DNA of 64,000 nt from Juglans regia (GCF_001411555.2 NC_049901.1:37976964-38040963), one strand, 5' to 3'; shown: positions 12,301 to 24,078, numbered from the stretch's first letter. The notes: a model not told the origin generated them from the sequence alone. Numbers and translations are program-made.

Positions 12301-15300
12301 ATGTTAGGCTGCACCCTGGTACAATTGGAGCTCTCACCGCTGAGATGGAAAAAAATCCTGATGTATGATAACTACCAAACATTCTGTATTCTAATTCCTT
12401 AGGATTTTATTTTATTTACATTATATCTTTAAGGTGAATTTTTTTCATGCTTAGAAGACATTATTTGAACTGTGGATTTTGAGATTTTCTTAACTTCATT
12501 TGTATTTGATTACAGATATTTATTCAAACTGGATACCCTCTGGATTTACCTTCCGGAAGTTTAGGGAGTTACTGCATATATGAATATCATATGGTAAAGC
12601 GCAATCTATGAGTGTATCATTTATTTGTTCTTTTTCCCAACCTTCTTAATGCATGTGTACAAATATGTTTCGTCCTGTTTTATACTTTAGGGTAGGGTTT
12701 TCTTTACTTCCAACCTGGCAGTACGTTTAACCAGAATATATTAGTTGTAAAAGTTACTGCCTGGGTTTGCCTAGGGTTCCTCACAAAAAGAAAAAGATAT
12801 TGCTAGGACTATTTTCATATATAGAAATTTCTGTTATTTTAGCATTTGTAAGATGCTCTCATTTTTCTAATCTCTTCATTGTTTACTACATGTTAGGTAG
12901 ATTGGTCTTGTGTTTGAGTTCTTTGACCTACCCTGTGTGTGCTTGGGCACTTTTGTGTGTGTGTGTGTGTGGGGGGGGTGGGGGGTGGGTATGCTTAAAT
13001 AAGTTGTTAAAAATTCTCTAATGAATAACTGTTCATAAACATATATGTAACTGGAATATGTTTATATTGATCGAAAAGACTTCACAGTAATCTGTCCCAG
13101 AAACTATATCAAAACTAGCTCCTTCATCTCTTGTGAATTTCAAGTAACAAGAGAATAAACAAATATGTGATCATGAGTGTTTTCCTGGAAATTTCGAAGC
13201 ACTAAGAATTTGTGATGCAACAATTTGATGAGGGGTCTATATGTTTTTGAATTTCAAATGCAATGAGAACAGAGTTCTATCAAGGATCAGTTTTTGTCTC
13301 CAGGTGGTTTTCTTGAATTTTTATCACAACTACTGGGATAGAGATCTGTTTATTGAAGTTGATTTGAGTAGCTTAGAAGAGAATTTTGGAATGTTATGGT
13401 TTCCTTATTGTTAGCTAACAATGAACAATTCTCCAGTAGTGGGCTGGTATAGATGACACATCTAATTGTTTGCTTTCCTTATTGGGGGTTATCGATTTTT
13501 GTATCCTTCAGATTGTGTATATCTGACAATTTATTTCCCTCTCTAATTCACAGCCTTGTTCAATGGGATTTGCTACTGGTGGAAAAACATTCTTTCTGTG
13601 GGGAGGGTGCATGATGGTAAACAAATACTACCTTCTCCATTGCTACCGTATTTACATAATTTAGATGTTCTAATTTTTTTCAACTTTTGCAGATGCATGC
13701 TGATGATTTTAGATTTGACCGCTTTGGTGTGCTCTCGGGACTTCGAGATGGTGGATACTCTGATGATATGACTCTTGCAGCTATAGCTGGTAATGAACTC
13801 ATCATCATCATTATTATTTTTTTCTTGCAAGCCATTTTGGAGACTCAGAAGCTTTTATCTACACAGAGCACTGCTTTCTGCCATTAAAGCTAAGATTTCT
13901 TATTTATAAAATGCTAGTGAACCTTTGGCATGTTTGGTTTCAAGATTTTTGAGAAAATTAAGAGAAATTTTGAGAAAGCTTTTAGATGTGTTGTCTTTTG
14001 GGTCTCTTGAAAAGAGAATTTTGAGTACTTTTTTTTAAAATATGTTTTGTGTTGGGGTTTGTGAAAGTGAATGGTAGAGTTGAAAAGTTATTTGAATATA
14101 ATTGTTTAAGAGTAGTTTTTGTTTTGATTTTTGTAAAGGTTGCTTTGACTTTTGTGTTTGAATAATGATAGGATGAAAGGTTCAAAAGTTGGAATAGAGT
14201 ATTTTTTTGAGATTCAAAGATGTTTGGTTTGATTTTGAAAATTCTTTTGAGAAATTTTGAAAAATGCCCTTAACCAAACTAGGCCTTTGTTTCTACCAAC
14301 TTTGCACGTGTGAGATCAGTAAATGAAAGTTTCAGGTTTTGTAGTGTCTCTGGTTAAATCCTAGGTTTTAATTCCCTATTTAATGTCATATTGGACATTC
14401 TGGTCTCTATCAGACATTTTATTCCAAATTTTCTGTAGATTCTCAACAGGTTGATATGCTATCACTGACAAGTCATTTCATATCTTGTGCATAATGGATA
14501 GTTTTTGCTGGTTGACGATTGAAGTGTTGTAATGTTCTTAGCTTTGTTCTCTCCATGAATTTAGTGTGCTTTGACAAGGGTGCGAGCTATGGCTCTCATT
14601 GACTGCAGAGTGTAGCTATATTTATTTTCTATCCAGCATGGTGGAGAGTGGCTTTTTGTTTTATTTTTTCTGTTATTTTCCCTTCCCAGGAGCTCATAAG
14701 AGGCTCATTACATCACCTCCAGTTGCCGTATTTCCTCATCCCCTTGCAAGCGATCTTACTTTCCCAAGGTTTGTGATTGTCATCTTGTAAACTCACGTCT
14801 ATTGCATTAATTTCTTTGTTTTAAATTTTGGCTTCTTATGTAGGTATTGGAATTACTTGAGGAAGCAAACATTTGTTTTGGAGTCATACACAACAAAGGT
14901 TAACTGGATAATGAATCGTGCATTGTTTACTACCCACTGCTACCTGTCATGGGGATTTGTAGCACCATACATTATGTCTTTGATTCATATCACTGCTGCA
15001 CTTAGAGTTTACATTAAGGGGTATTCACTCGAGGAAACTACCTTGACTTCTGCTGGTGAGCACACTACTTTTCCTTTTTAGGTAGGTTGTTGGTATTGAT
15101 CAGATTAAACAGATTTGCAGGATCTTCCGTGTGGTATTTTTTTTTTTTTTGCACGAAAGTTTCATACCATTAATGTGGGGTTAGTTGAGGTAGGATTACT
15201 AGTTTATTCAAGCTATGGAGAAAAGCATCATACTTTTTTATACATGATAGTTGACCGATGAATCTTAGAATTTTATTCAGACTGCCACCATTGCCCACCC

Positions 15301-16760
15301 TTTCGTTTTGTGGGTGGGGAGGTATTTTAGTGTTGTAACCCTGAGGTTTTAGTTTAAAACTCTTACTTTGATAAGATATTTGTGTTAGCAATGAGAAATT
15401 TGAGGCAGAGAAGCGCACTATTAACGTGAGAGTTTTAAGTCTATGCGGACAACACTTTCAGTTCTAACAGCTTAATAACTGATATTTTCAGGGTTGTTAT
15501 TGGTAAGCTGCCTAGCTCTATGCACTGCCATAGAACTTCTTTCAATGTGGAATTTGACAAGGATTGAAGTTCATTTATGCAACATGTTATCTCCTGAGGC
15601 ATCCCGACTCTCACTTACTTCTTACAACTGGGGTCGTGTAAGTACTTTTAAGTCTCTTCTTTCAGTGAAAGGACTGGGTAAACTTCTTTTACTACATCCA
15701 TGCCATTACCATTTTCTTGAAGTTCTAAGAGCTCTGTTAGTGCCATGGATACATTGTTTGGATCTTTTTCCAGTTCATCCTTTGCTGTATAGATGCGACT
15801 GGAATGACAATTTTACCTGAATGTAGGGTAGGTAAATTGAGGGATTTTAGGTTCTAGAAACTTCAACGAGTAATCAGGAAAGAGAAGTGTTGCGCCCCCC
15901 TTTAGATTAATGCAAGATAGTATGTTGAGATATCTAAAAGCGAGAACATTTTACAAAAAAATTGCTCCAAGCTGATATTCAGAAGCAATAATTGCAAGTT
16001 GGAATACCTTAGAAGGTCTGAATTTTAAGCAAAAACCCAACATAATTTCGATTGCTTGAATTGGGACATCCTGGTTATGGTTGATACGTAGTTACTAATG
16101 TAATTGAACTGATTTTCGATTGAGCAGGTATTCATTGCGATGATAGTGGATAACTTTTTATACCCTATCTCTGCAATTCGTTCTCATTTTTCTCAGTCTA
16201 TCAATTGGTCTGGTATCCGTTATCATTTGAAGAATGGAAAGATATTCAAGGTAAGCTGGCTAAGGTCTTTCTGTTGATTACAAAAACATGATTTTCTTCA
16301 ATCGAAGTATTATTTCACTTCTGTCTAAATGCCGGGTAATATACAAAATGGATTTGCTTAGAGATGAACAATCTTCCCTTTTTCTCACTTTGCCACCCAT
16401 ATATTCTGTGGTTCAAGGATTTTTAATCAATAATTCTTTACCTTCCGCCTATTTGAAAGGCTTTCCCTTGTATCATGAACTTAAACAATCCAAAGGGTAA
16501 GGAAAGAAATGGAAAAAGGAACATTATAGTTAAATAAACGATATTAATTATGATGTCGTTTTTGCCTATTTTCTAAACCGTAAGTGATTTTATGTATACT
16601 CTTGCAGATTGAAAGAAGCAGGGATATGGGTCCAGTTTTTACGGACTTGGGAGGAAAGAACTTATATGGGAAGAAAGGAGCTCCTCCCCAAGTCTCGTTC
16701 CTCGGTTCATTGGCCAGAACTATAGCTCAGTGGCGCCAGCCTAAGAAATATGACGTCTAG
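9315..16760 (+). CDS. GCS: Ceramide glucosyltransferase (glucosylceramide synthase)
   Basis: Transfers glucose from UDP-glucose to ceramide to make glucosylceramide, a major plant membrane sphingolipid; acts in the ER/Golgi. Fourteen exons join in frame to 519 codons plus TAG: 9315-9401, 10600-10655, 10792-10966, 11698-11799, 12041-12112, 12246-12362, 12516-12593, 13554-13616, 13693-13789, 14690-14768, 14844-15055, 15492-15637, 16128-16250, 16608-16760. All introns are GT-AG. The protein has an N-terminal membrane segment (about residues 18-48) and a GT21-type glycosyltransferase domain. Visible motifs are VSVVMPLKGFGEHN, Asp126 in ESTEDPAY, the DDD at 181-183 (LFLDDDVRL) and GYSDDM at 272-276. 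Hydrophobic C-terminal segments follow (HCYLSWGFVAPYIM, LLLVSCLALCTAIELL). The length equals that recalled for the Arabidopsis enzyme. The start at 9315 gives the family-like N-terminus; an in-frame ATG at 9324 is the alternative. No break was seen, so it should be functional. Confidence 0.95.
11030..11190 (+). repeat. Possible LINE/SINE 3' tail in GCS intron 3
   Basis: CTCTCTTGTATACATATTGT and the following GTACTTAGGCTAGCC lead into an A/T-rich tail (AAATAAAATAATAAAAAATA). The LINE-related element at 18441-20098 ends with a similar phrase (TTTTCTTGTATATGTCCGAC then an A-tail). This is probably a short 5'-truncated retroposon relic. No duplication was identified. Confidence 0.35.
13927..14284. 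repeat. MITE-like inverted-repeat insertion in GCS intron 9
   Basis: The left end GGCATGTTTGGTTTCAAGAT and the right end TTAACCAAACTAGGCC (complement GGCCTAGTTTGGTTAA) are imperfect inverted repeats. Both sides also carry GAGAAATTTTGA-like subterminal repeats. It is non-coding and wholly inside intron 9, so it should be removed by splicing. Confidence 0.5.
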
Positions 16761-17297
16761 AAAAGAAAAATATTGGATCATTTTGCCCACAATTTCAGAT
16801 TAAGCGTGCAGCAAAGGCTTCAGAAGCAAGAATTACTGTGGATACTACTAGGTCTTGTTAGATCTCTTGGTGAATCCACCATTGAATTGATTTAAGTGTT
16901 TTAGGAATTTTCGCATCATTTTTTAAATTTAGTCCCCCATTCAATCAATTTGATTCTTCAGCTTCACCCACCTTGTTTGGGCTGATTTTTTTTTTTTTTT
17001 TTTTGTAATTTATACTTATTTTGTCATGTAATTTTATGAGTTACACACAATTCAATTCATAATGTCAGACAGTAGAGTTGTGATCCATCCTCTTCTTCTT
17101 CATTCAAGGTTGACCATTAAGTTATGCAAACACAAAATTACAGTAAGTACATTTCTTTTTTTGAGCTCTCCGAGTATCAATTTAATATAAAACATGGGGC
17201 ATTTGGTCATTTCACTTGTCAACATAACGTCGTAAAATGGATACCATTCATTTATTAGTTATAAGTGAAATGGAGAAGATCGAGTCTTCTTCAAATG
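16761..17297. promoter_or_regulatory. GCS 3' UTR and intergenic spacer
   Basis: A plausible GCS 3' UTR with a poly-T tract at about 16987-17004 and AATTCATAATG-type AT-rich sequence that could hold polyadenylation signals. The exact cleavage site cannot be read. No further gene is visible before the CB5LP 3' end on the other strand. Confidence 0.35.
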
Positions 17298-17470
17298 GAG
17301 CAATGCTAGGTACAGTCCTCACTTGGGGACTGCATGTGCAGGCCTAGGCTATTTTAACTTTAAAACTTTATAAAATTACAAAATTATCCCTCTTAAAATA
17401 ATGTTTTCTCTCATTTAAGTATGTGCATGCACATGCAGTCCCCACTTCAGGACTGTAAATAGAATTTCTC
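17298..17470. mobile_element. 173-bp MITE with ~42-bp inverted repeats
   Basis: The left end carries ACAGTCCTCACTTGGGGACT. The complement of the right end carries ACAGTCCTGAAGTGGGGACT, and both are followed by GCATGTGCA. The outer ends are GAGCAATGCTAGGT and GAGAAATTCTATTT. A 5-bp direct repeat AAATG (17293-17297, 17471-17475) may be the target duplication. It lies between the convergent GCS and CB5LP 3' ends. Confidence 0.65.
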
Positions 17471-17705
17471 AAATGTAAAACTTCGGAATAAGTTATAACC
17501 AGAAGAAAAGCAAACCATAGAAACGTAGTGAAGCATGTCGATAAAATTGGTTAAGACTATTATTAGATGGCTCAAGATCATCTAAGCAATTGATGGAGCA
17601 TTTACTGAATAAAGAAACTGAGAATAATTAGTATGCACGATACAAGACTGTTGCGTTTAAGGCAGGAAAATCAAAAGAGAAATCAGATTTGGAAGGTACG
17701 TTTAT

Positions 17706-17990
17706 CTTGTCAAACTTACCAATCAATGGCTGTAATTAATTACTAGAACATCTCCAATTTTAGGTCATAAATGAAAGCAGAAACCGTCTCTCTTGTCCAT
17801 TTTACAGGCTGGTGGCTGTAATTAATTACCGCTCCAGATCTCCAATGTAGAAGTCATCCATAAAGGCAGGAATGGGGAACAGAACAATGATATTTTCGGA
17901 AGCACATTTTTCTTGTAAATCACGAACTGATGGCTGTGATTGATTACCGCTCCAGATCTCCAATGTAAAAATCATCGATCATATCAAATA
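17706..17990 (-). repeat. Imperfect triplication of the CB5LP 3'-end segment
   Basis: Three related segments begin CTTGTCAAAC (17706), CTTGTCCATT (17792) and CTTGTAAATC (17912). Each continues through TGGCTGT(A/G)ATT(A/G)ATTAC and CATCTCCAAT or GATCTCCAATGTA. The third copy overlaps the real stop codon and final exon of CB5LP, while the first two lie downstream of it as decayed partial copies. Spacing is about 86 and 120 bp. Confidence 0.7.
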
Positions 17991-20900
17991 CTCGGGTAGC
18001 ATGCTGTGGCCTGCAAAATGGAAGATTGACAAGCTATTAGAAGTTTCACTGCCATAACAGTATATAATACCAATAGAAGTAAAACTACATAAGACAATTG
18101 AACGCCTCACATTCGGTAGGTGAATTATAAAGGCATTGTATGGGTGCGTAGTCCAACATGGGGTTGTTTACCAGGTAAAATTAAGCCCAAGTGATTCTAA
18201 GAAATAGATGCATACCCGTAAAAACCTTCAGTTGAATCATCACCAGCATGTGCTAAGATGGCATCACCACCTGGATGTTCCTCTACGTATGAGGTAACAT
18301 CATAAACCTGCAGTCCAGAAATAGAAATATGCCTAAAATAAGTAACTAAGTACATACTTATGAATGCCGCTACTTTAAGGTAGTTCCAAATTTCAGTTTT
18401 CACAAGCAGCATCAAGCCGCAGTATAACATACAACCTTGTTTAGAACTCAACTGTCATGAATGATTCTTCAGGTAGCTAAGGATGGGTAATGGAGTTCTT
18501 ATAATTCAACATCATATTAATGCAAGGGGCAACTTTCTGCAACTCTCGGAATTTTGGAATGGAAGGAAGAAAGGTTTGTTGATGATTCCGGAAGGCGCAA
18601 ATGACATTGGATGGAAACGTTTTCTGCAGTCCATTAGAAACGTTATTGGGTCCAAAGCCGTTATTCTGAAGCATGCAAACAAATGGGAGTTTGTTGATGG
18701 AAAGACAGTGGGAAGACCTTCCTCGGTCAAAGGTGCCTTGTATGCTTCGGTGTTGAGGTCACTGGTGGATAGTCCGGCCGAGAATAGCTCCGCAGCGGAA
18801 GGAAAGAGTAAGGCACTTGTAGGAGACAAAGGTTGTCAGGTTAAGTTGGGAGAAGTGGAGGTCTTGTGGGCTGTCAAAGCTCAATTGACGGGAGTTATAG
18901 AGCATGTGAGAGATCTCATGATTAAAGTGGATAAGGGGCTGGACCTAGTCATGGGTTTGGGTGGTGGGTCGAAAACAAATTGGGGGGGGTGATCCTGCAC
19001 CGGCAAAGGACGTTTCGACGCCGTCACAGATAGGGTCGGACGCCGGCATCACTGTTCACGCCAGTGTCACTCAGGATATTTGTAACTTGTCGTCTGATTG
19101 CCCTCAGTCACCAGTTGCAAATGGGATTGGTACTTTTTTCTAGGGTTCACTTTCAGTTGAAGATTAGAGTCTTTCCAGGGTCTTGAGTACTTTGGAAGAA
19201 ACAAACGAGCCTCTTTTAAAAGATGAAAATGGGGTAACAGAAGGTAGTGCTTCCCCTACCTGTTCTATGTCTCCTGAGGGAGCAGTAGGGTCTGACAAAA
19301 TGACACTAAAAGGATCGTCGGGGGGTGGAGCACATACAAGCAATGTCCTCGTCAATGGAAGGGAGGAACCCTTAATGGAGACAGCAACAATGGATAGCAA
19401 CCATATAGCTGTTGAAGAGGTTCGGAATTTGAATGCAGGATATGGCGGGGAGGAAATTATGGGTTTGTCGTTGGTGCCTTGTGAGGAGGAATGCCTAGGA
19501 TCGGGAGTGCAGTTGGGTACTGTGTCTGGGGATAATGTTGTTCACCTAGTTTCTCTTCCTCCAATAAACAATATAGCGGATTCACTATCGGATTGGGTTC
19601 TGAATAAGGTTAAAGAGATTCAGCATATCGTGGGGCTTTCACATGGAGTATGTGAAGACTAATTTAAAACACTACTCACTGTGATTGAGGCAAGCCACTT
19701 GCTTGAAACCAAATCAAGTTTTAGGAACCAAATCAAGTTTAAGGAAAAACAGGGAGTTAAAACGTCTTTCTTGGACAGTCAGCTACGACGCTAAGGGTGG
19801 TAGCTCAAGTAGAGAGAAGACTAAAGGGAGGCAGGCATTATGAAGATGTTCTCGTAGAGGGAGTTTCAGGTGAAGTATTAGTTTTACGGGAAACAAGGGG
19901 TTGGGGTTGGGGAGGTGCTTTCTATTCCAATTCGGGTTTGGTGTATTTTGGGTAGTTCTTCATGGGCTTTTTGGGTTGGGTCATTAGGAGCTCTCTAGTA
20001 TGGGCTAGGTGTTTTCTTGTATATGTCCGACGTACTTGGTTACTCCTATTGATATATATATATATATATATATAATATTTTTACTTATAAAAAAAAAAAC
20101 ATACAACCTTGTCCTTGATGATGATCCAGCAATCAGTTTTCTTGTTATGCAACGAGACTTCAGATTTACTGTAGATGCTGGATGCCTAAAAGCAAAAACA
20201 AAATGCACACTTACAGAGTCATAAAATTGATCTCTGATTGATTAAAGGCAATAAACTAAGCACATTAAGAATGCTTTAAGGTAAATGCACCTAGATCCCT
20301 TGGGGATCTCATACAACTTATTGCAGTCAGTGATTTTAACAGAAAAGTGGAAGGAAGTAGTTAATGATAACAATTGGATACCACTAGGAACAGTTGGAAA
20401 ACCTGCCGCAGAGGAACAATATCAAACAATAAGGGTATAGGTATATTTTAATTTTTTTTTAAATGCTGCAAAGGTATGCACAAGCAATATAAATCTTGAT
20501 TCTATACTTCAGTATTGTAGCAACAACAGAAAACATAAGCAGTTTGGCATTAAACATAATCAAGGTTTCCTGCAGTATTGTTTGAAGCTCAAGCTTATGG
20601 AGTTCAGGCATCTTCATCTAAGATAAATCTATTTACCTAGAAATCTAACAATTATGAACATGGAACAAGCTCCACCTGCACATACCCCCTTGCCAATCCC
20701 AGCCGCAAAGGGTTAGTCCAGAAACCATCTTGATACGGTGAGATTGTTTCAGGGTAAAACTTGAGAGATTATTTTGGTTTAATCAAACAATTGCTTCCTT
20801 TACATCAATCCTAAACTGCCATTATTCACCAACTCAAGGGTGGTGTAAATGAGCTGAGTTCAATTGCTGTTTTGGCCAAAATTTTTCTCTTATTTTCACC

Positions 20901-21672
20901 AATCTCATACTCTATAATAAATAATCATCAGCTATAAAGCCATTAACCAACAAGTGCTTCAATATTTAAGAGGATAGTTCTTTGACCTTGAGTGCATAAG
21001 GGAAAGAGTGCTCTAGTAAATTTAAGCATGGATCAAGCTTTAACAGCATGGCTCTCTCTCTCTTTTGGAATACACATTCATAGCTTCACACACAGCAAGT
21101 TCTCTTTCAATAATTTTTTTAAAAAAACATCCATGAGTTCAAATTTGATAGTACTTGTATGATTTCATAAAAACAAAAACAGGTTCCCAATTTTTTCTAG
21201 TCCATTTAGGAACATCGATTTTCTTTAGTTGGAACCTGAAAGCAAGAAAAATATCCTCAACTAAACATAACAAAGAAACCTCTTTGACTTTTCATGCATA
21301 AGAAACCAGAATAACACGACATAACCACCAAACAGGACATTACATAATATCATGTAAAACAGAAATATGAAGGAATCAAGAAAGAAATATGAAGGAATCA
21401 AGTAAAAAAATTATTAACTTATGAGTTAATTTATTGGGTTATTACCTTCTTATTGCTAGCATTTGTCTCAACCTTTTTCGTACTACCTGCGTTATTTTTT
21501 CGCCAATCAAACATGATGTATGTATATTACAACTAATTAAAAGAAATCTGTGTTTAGTCAGAGAGAAAATGTAACACAAACAAACAAACGTACCAGATTT
21601 ACGGTCTCGTGGGATCAAAAACAGAAATCCCAACAAGAACCCCAGAATCAATACTAGTACAACTATCATCAT
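17944..21672 (-). CDS. CB5LP: Cytochrome b5-like small membrane heme protein (CB5LP type)
   Basis: Single-electron carrier of the cytochrome b5 family. Five exons on the minus strand, 21594-21672, 21446-21486, 20108-20185, 18216-18307 and 17944-18010, join in frame to 118 residues plus TAA with GT-AG introns. The N-terminus (two adjacent ATG codons, then IVVLVLILGFLLGFLFLI) is a membrane anchor, unlike ordinary plant cytochrome b5, which is anchored at the C-terminus. The heme domain reads SKSEVSLHNKKTDCWIIIKD, then VYDVTSYVEEHPGGDAIL, with axial histidines expected at His77 (HPGG) and His100 (GPQHATRVF). This layout and the ending FDMIDDFYIGDLER match the Arabidopsis cytochrome b5-like protein CB5LP as I recall it. 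Intron 3 carries a 1.66 kb inverted LINE-related insertion right beside the exon 3 donor. The coding frame is unbroken. Confidence 0.92.
18441..20098 (+). mobile_element. LINE-related retroposon inserted in CB5LP intron 3
   Basis: The element starts at TTAGAACTC (18441) and ends in a poly-A tail at 20098. It is flanked by a perfect 14-bp direct repeat ACATACAACCTTGT (18427-18440 and 20099-20112), the hallmark of LINE-type target-primed integration. It lies antisense to CB5LP. A (TA)n tract and ACTTATAAAAAA precede the A-tail. There is no RT, so it is either a 3'-deleted LINE or a non-autonomous derivative carrying only an ORF1-like frame. Confidence 0.85.
18483..19662 (+). pseudogene. Broken ORF of the LINE-related element (ORF1-like, unknown function)
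   Basis: The first part (18483-18992) encodes FLQLSEFWNGRKKGLLMIPE and a following GWKRFLQSIRNVIG. This type of motif is common in plant retroelement ORF1-like proteins and their degenerate copies. Reading then moves to another frame at an 8-G run (about 18983-18990), meets a TAG at 19141-19143, and resumes in that same frame from 19183 to a TAA at 19662. Thus one frameshift and one nonsense change interrupt it. The second half is acidic, Ser/Gly-rich and without a recognised domain. Confidence 0.6.
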
Positions 21673-22145
21673 ATCTCAAGTTCTGGCTCCTCGTACACCT
21701 GATCTTCCATCGGATTTAAGAGCAAATAAAATAAAATAAAAAACTAAACCAGAATGTGATAAGCTTAAACAAGTTATATGTAAAACCAAAAATGGAATCT
21801 GACAGATAACTAAAAGCAAAAAGCACAATCAATTTAAATCTCATGTGGTCTTGGTCATAACTACCCCAAGCATCTACTTTTAATTCATATACTACATGTG
21901 CATTATAGTTCAAAATCTGTTTTACTGTGCTGTTCAAGCAGAGGCACCCTCAAGTTGGAATTTTTACTCAATACCCGTTCTTTCCAGCTAAAACCCACCA
22001 GTTCTGCTAGGGAGCAGCTAATATTTTAACACACTGGCCACACCGGCCAGCGTGTACAGTGACTTGGTTTTAAACAAATAAAACAATTATTTCGCTGTGC
22101 ATCTTGACAAATAACAAAAGCCATCAACAACGAAAGCTCTTCTGA
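21673..22145 (-). promoter_or_regulatory. CB5LP upstream region
   Basis: AT-rich upstream sequence of the minus-strand gene, with no distinct TATA box identified. A small palindrome, ACACTGGCCACACCGGCCAG followed by CGTGT (about 22031-22055), is the only notable structure. Confidence 0.3.
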
Positions 22146-22150
22146 AAGCC

Positions 22151-22390
22151 CTAGCAGAAACCATCACCGTGATTCATCTTCGTAGCATTTTGTTCCCATG
22201 TCTGTGGTCTGAAAGATGTTCCGAAAGCCCTAGCATCTCGATTTGTCTGAGATAGCCTCTGCTCTACTGCTCTTCTCGACGGCGATGGGAAAGGATCCGG
22301 CCTTCCCACCGAGATCTGGTCTTCCTCAAGCGTGGAATTTGATCTATTATCGGGAATTTTAGATTCAGAGGCGAGAGGACTTGACAAGTT
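22151..22390 (-). pseudogene. Gene fragment encoding LEED..GRPDPF.SPSRRA.EQ, copy A
   Basis: An open stretch on the minus strand encodes STLEEDQISVGRPDPFPSPS followed by RRAVEQR. A related peptide (LEEDHNLLGRPDPFSSPSRR) is encoded on the plus strand at about 30108-30200, with clear nucleotide similarity. The frame has no ATG at its start and no recognised domain. Conservation of the peptide suggests a fragment of a real gene or of a transposon-borne exon. Function unknown. Confidence 0.4.
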
Positions 22391-22945
22391 CTTGACTACT
22401 CTTCAAGCAGATGTTATCACTGCCCGTGAGATTGTATCCTCATTCAAACACTTCGGAGAAACTTTCATGGAAATGGAAGGAAAGGTGTGTGATGCCATGA
22501 AGAATTATTGAATTTGTATATTCATTTCACTTAAATTTACTGTTTTACAAGAGCTCCTTTATATAGGAGAGTTACAGGGCAGTTTTGACATTTAAACAAG
22601 CACATGGTGTGCGTGTTTCCTACAGCTATTTGTAGGCGCATATTGTAACCGTAACATGCGATTTACAACAGAAAAACCAATTCAGAGAATTGTAGAAAGA
22701 TATTCTAAGAAATTCTGGAAGAATCTTCATGCTGAGATGGCTTGATTATTGCGTGTGTAGCTGAGGTGGATTTTATTAGTTGATGCTGAGGTGATTCGGA
22801 TCCTTGTTTGGCTGAGCTGTTGATAATGCCTAACAATCTTTGAAGCAATCACAAGTTCAGGTCTCTGAAATTAGGAAGCAATCTGCCAAGTTCCAGAGGA
22901 TCATATCCTCTTCTAATCAGTATTACCTGGAAACCGAATCAAAAC
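22376..22945 (+). pseudogene. Coiled-coil protein gene fragment split by an LTR
   Basis: The plus strand reads LDKFLTTLQADVITAREIVS then SFKHFGETFMEMEGKVCDA up to about 22497. After a 338-bp insertion it reads SLKQSQVQVSEIRKQSAKFQ then RIISSSNQ (22842-22919). Joined, these read like one heptad-rich helical exon, so the insertion appears to interrupt a single exon. I do not recognise the parent family. It has no start, stop or neighbouring exons and is presumably non-functional. Confidence 0.45.
22498..22835 (-). mobile_element. Probable solo LTR (338 bp)
   Basis: Read on the minus strand it starts TGTTAGGCATTATCAACAGC and ends CAATAATTCTTCA, the TG...CA ends of a plant LTR. A TATA-like CTCCTATATAAAGGAGC lies some 70 bp from the end, as in an LTR promoter. 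No matching 5-bp duplication was found at the exact ends, and no internal region is present, so the call is tentative. Confidence 0.5.
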
Positions 22946-22949
22946 AGGT

Positions 22950-23465
22950 TCCCTTAACCGAAATTTCACTAAATAAAAACCTCGGCTCACGCACAAACCA
23001 CCATTGTTCAATCACACCCATATGGATTAACCTCCAAACCCTAAGAAGATACGGGTTATAGAAATTTTTTTGATAAAGTAAATACGGGTCATAGAAATGA
23101 TCATGAATTCTGGCGGAAGTGGAGGTCAGCGCAGCTATTGGAGTGTGTTTCAGTAGACACCAATACAAATGTAAAACGTCCGAGAGAGATAGAGGTGCTT
23201 ACCGAGTGTGTGGTTGTTTGTCTGAATTTTTACTCCCAAACTGGAGGAGTGAGTGTCGGCCTGCTATTGGTTGATGTCGCCGTCGGCGCCTTTGGCGAAG
23301 AGCTCGGCGTGGTTATGGCCCCTCATCATTTTGAAGCACAGATGACTTTCTTTTTCTAATTCATTTATCATTATGGGCCTTTGGGCTATAATCTTTTTTG
23401 TTTTTCTGAGAGCCCAAAATAATATTAAGTGGTGACCAAAGCACATGACCGAACGATATACCTTT
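22950..23465. other. Unassigned sequence with GC-richer patch
   Basis: A GC-richer segment at 23240-23350 has short frames on both strands (plus 23138-23359, minus 23446-23264), but neither resembles a known protein or joins splice sites. It could be leader sequence of a lost gene. No call is made. Confidence 0.3.
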
Positions 23466-24012
23466 ATTTATTTATTTATTTATTTATTTTTGGTAGAAAA
23501 CAACTTTGTAGTCATTAAAAATGCATTACAAAAAATGTTTATCTAGCTATACGGCTTGGGAAACATGAAAGGGAACACCATCCCACCATATCTCTATATC
23601 TTTAACATTTCAAGCATATCTAACAAACCTATTAGCAACCTCATTACTAGACGATTGACATATTGAATACTACAATTCTAGAACAGTTGCATTAGTCTTC
23701 TAGTCTCCTACACTAACACTAGTTGAGGCACAACAGAATCATTATTAATTTATAGCTTAGAAATCATCATTAAACAATCATTTTTCAAGAATGAGATTTT
23801 CAGTTCCCATATTTGCACATATTGGCAACTCCCTAAACATGGCAAGGATTTCAACAGTAGATGGATCAGAAACTTCTTCTTCTACTTTGGTAGCTGCTAG
23901 CACAACAACCCCACTGAAATCTTTGAGAATAATCCCTACCCCAGCCTTCTTTTGATCATAGAACATGACACTATCTATATTGAGTTTATAGAAACATGCA
24001 TGAGGAGGAAGC
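23466..24012 (-). mobile_element. LINE RNase H remnant
   Basis: On the minus strand 23966-23778 encodes KAGVGIILKDFSGVVVLAAT and STVEILAMFRELPICANMGT, the RNase H domain found at the end of plant LINE ORF2. Downstream pieces resemble the LINE C-terminus (WWDGVPFHVS near 23570-23600). A (TAAA)n tail follows at about 23490-23462. Only the last part of the element is present: 5'-truncated and inactive. Confidence 0.7.
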
Positions 24013-24078
24013 TATCGATTGCATGTCTGTTGCATGGGAGTTGGGATCTGTCATCTACTATGAGGCACTTTTTTTAAG

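Noticed and set aside
18512..18829. 105-codon antisense frame over the retroposon ORF
   Set aside because: Shadow of the plus-strand ORF.
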